DNA of 5,919 bases from Acidobacteriota bacterium. Lineage in GTDB: Bacteria > Acidobacteriota > Terriglobia > Terriglobales > Acidobacteriaceae. The stretch lies in the NCBI GenBank assembly GCA_021778875.1, contig JAJYBT010000204.1:1-5919 (forward strand), read 5' to 3'. The notes below the pieces were generated by a model. It saw nothing but the letters and a program-made list of their open reading frames with translations. It did not search any database and was not told the DNA's origin. Both the position numbers and the translations under genes were made by a program. Positions 5,519 to 5,919 of the stretch are shown here, piece by piece (positions within the stretch are counted from its first letter, which is position 1; each line of letters begins with the position of its first letter).

Positions 5519-5654
5519 TTGTTCATGCTGGCAAAACGTGTTTCCGCGCGCGGATCAGAGTTATCCGCAGCCACGCATGCAGCCAGCTTCATCCCACCCG
5601 CAGGCGACTTCCTTCTACAAGTTTCCCAAGTGAACAATACGAAACGAGGACTCT

Positions 5655-5919
5655 ATGTCTACCAAGCATGAAGTAGCCGTCGAGCTTGCCGGCGGCAAGC
5701 GTCTGGTCATTGAGACCGGGCGCATGGCCAAGCAGGCCTCAGGTGCCGCCCTGGTCACCCTGGGCGATAGCGTGGTGCTGGCAACCGCAGTCGCTTCTTC
5801 CGATCCGCGCGAGGGCATCGACTTTTTCCCGCTCACAGTCGACTACCGCGAGTACGCCTATGCCGGCGGCCGCATTCCCGGCGGATTCATCAAGCGCGAA
5901 GGCCGTCCCAGCGAAAAAG
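5655..5919 (+). CDS. pnp: Polynucleotide phosphorylase, N-terminal part (runs off the window)
   Basis: The first 88 codons of PNPase, a 3'-to-5' exoribonuclease that degrades RNA by phosphorolysis and takes part in mRNA turnover. The visible part is the start of the first RNase PH domain: residues 9-49 form the opening strands ([20 protein letters not shown], then [17 protein letters not shown]). [20 protein letters not shown] (57-76) plus [12 protein letters not shown] is the diagnostic family stretch with the [13 protein letters not shown] RNA-binding loop. The ATG has GAGGA four bases upstream. It follows rpsO by 282 bases on the same strand. The catalytic second RNase PH domain, KH and S1 domains lie beyond the window. 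Assignment is secure even though the gene is incomplete here. Confidence 0.97.
   Translation, partial: MSTKHEVAVELAGGKRLVIETGRMAKQASGAALVTLGDSVVLATAVASSDPREGIDFFPLTVDYREYAYAGGRIPGGFIKREGRPSEK

Larger units (their letters stand above)
5373..5654 (+). promoter_or_regulatory. Structured rpsO-pnp spacer / pnp leader
   Basis: These 282 bases contain no gene but a run of inverted repeats: a small stem 5405-5409/5415-5419, a bulged 13-bp stem at 5416-5450, a two-part stem at 5481-5518 and a 6-bp stem GCGGAT/ATCCGC at 5550-5555/5563-5568. In enterobacteria the pnp leader forms a stem cut by RNase III, after which PNPase represses its own mRNA; a comparable role here is inference. No clear promoter or uridine-rich terminator is visible, so rpsO and pnp may be read as one transcript. 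Confidence 0.6.

Noticed and set aside
5387..5671. Plus-strand 94-codon open frame between rpsO and pnp
   Set aside because: It overlaps the pnp start, covers the inverted repeats and has no recognisable domain or ribosome binding site.
1..5919. CRISPR array, tRNA, rRNA or insertion sequence
   Set aside because: No regularly spaced direct repeats, cloverleaf, rRNA-like stretch or transposase frame was found by eye on either strand.

Overview
The window most likely comes from an acidobacterium of the Terriglobales/Acidobacteriaceae type. Three things suggest this: GC-rich coding sequence, a secreted protein of the 'VWFA-related Acidobacterial domain' family, and C-rich palindromic spacer DNA of a kind I recall from those genomes. 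The assignment is inference; no rRNA or other decisive marker is present.

Layout from left to right. Positions 1-380 hold no convincing gene. They contain a 15-bp hairpin near the left end, a strongly C-biased stretch, a GGGGGTACCCCC palindrome and a T-rich tract. On the minus strand follow pdxS (1007-1960) and then pdxT (381-977), the two subunits of the DXP-independent pyridoxal 5'-phosphate synthase. They are 29 bases apart and evidently one operon. A 199-base divergent spacer separates them from plus-strand genes.

The first plus-strand gene encodes a sigma-28 (FliA/WhiG) family sigma factor (2160-3071). It is followed by a FlgM-type anti-sigma-28 factor (3190-3549) whose conserved C-terminal core is clear and whose N-terminus carries a repeated FPDRL-like motif. 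These two form a regulator/antagonist pair, with no flagellar structural gene inside the window. Next come an unrecognised 75-residue Trp/Arg-rich protein (3656-3883) and, overlapping it by 8 bases, a secreted von Willebrand factor A-like protein (3876-4970) in which the metal-binding (MIDAS) positions are degenerate.

The right end is the widely conserved rpsO-pnp pair: ribosomal protein S15 (5106-5372) and the first 88 codons of polynucleotide phosphorylase (5655-5919, running off the window). The 282-base spacer between them is rich in inverted repeats, two of them competing for the same bases, which fits the known habit of pnp leaders being structured regulatory RNA.

The best leads for something undescribed are the structured rpsO-pnp spacer, the inverted repeat bracketing the -10-like box and ribosome binding site of the 75-residue gene, the coupling of that gene to a MIDAS-less VWA protein, and the short open frame behind a perfect Shine-Dalgarno between the sigma and anti-sigma genes. 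I see no CRISPR array, tRNA, rRNA, transposon or clearly new defence or biosynthetic system.
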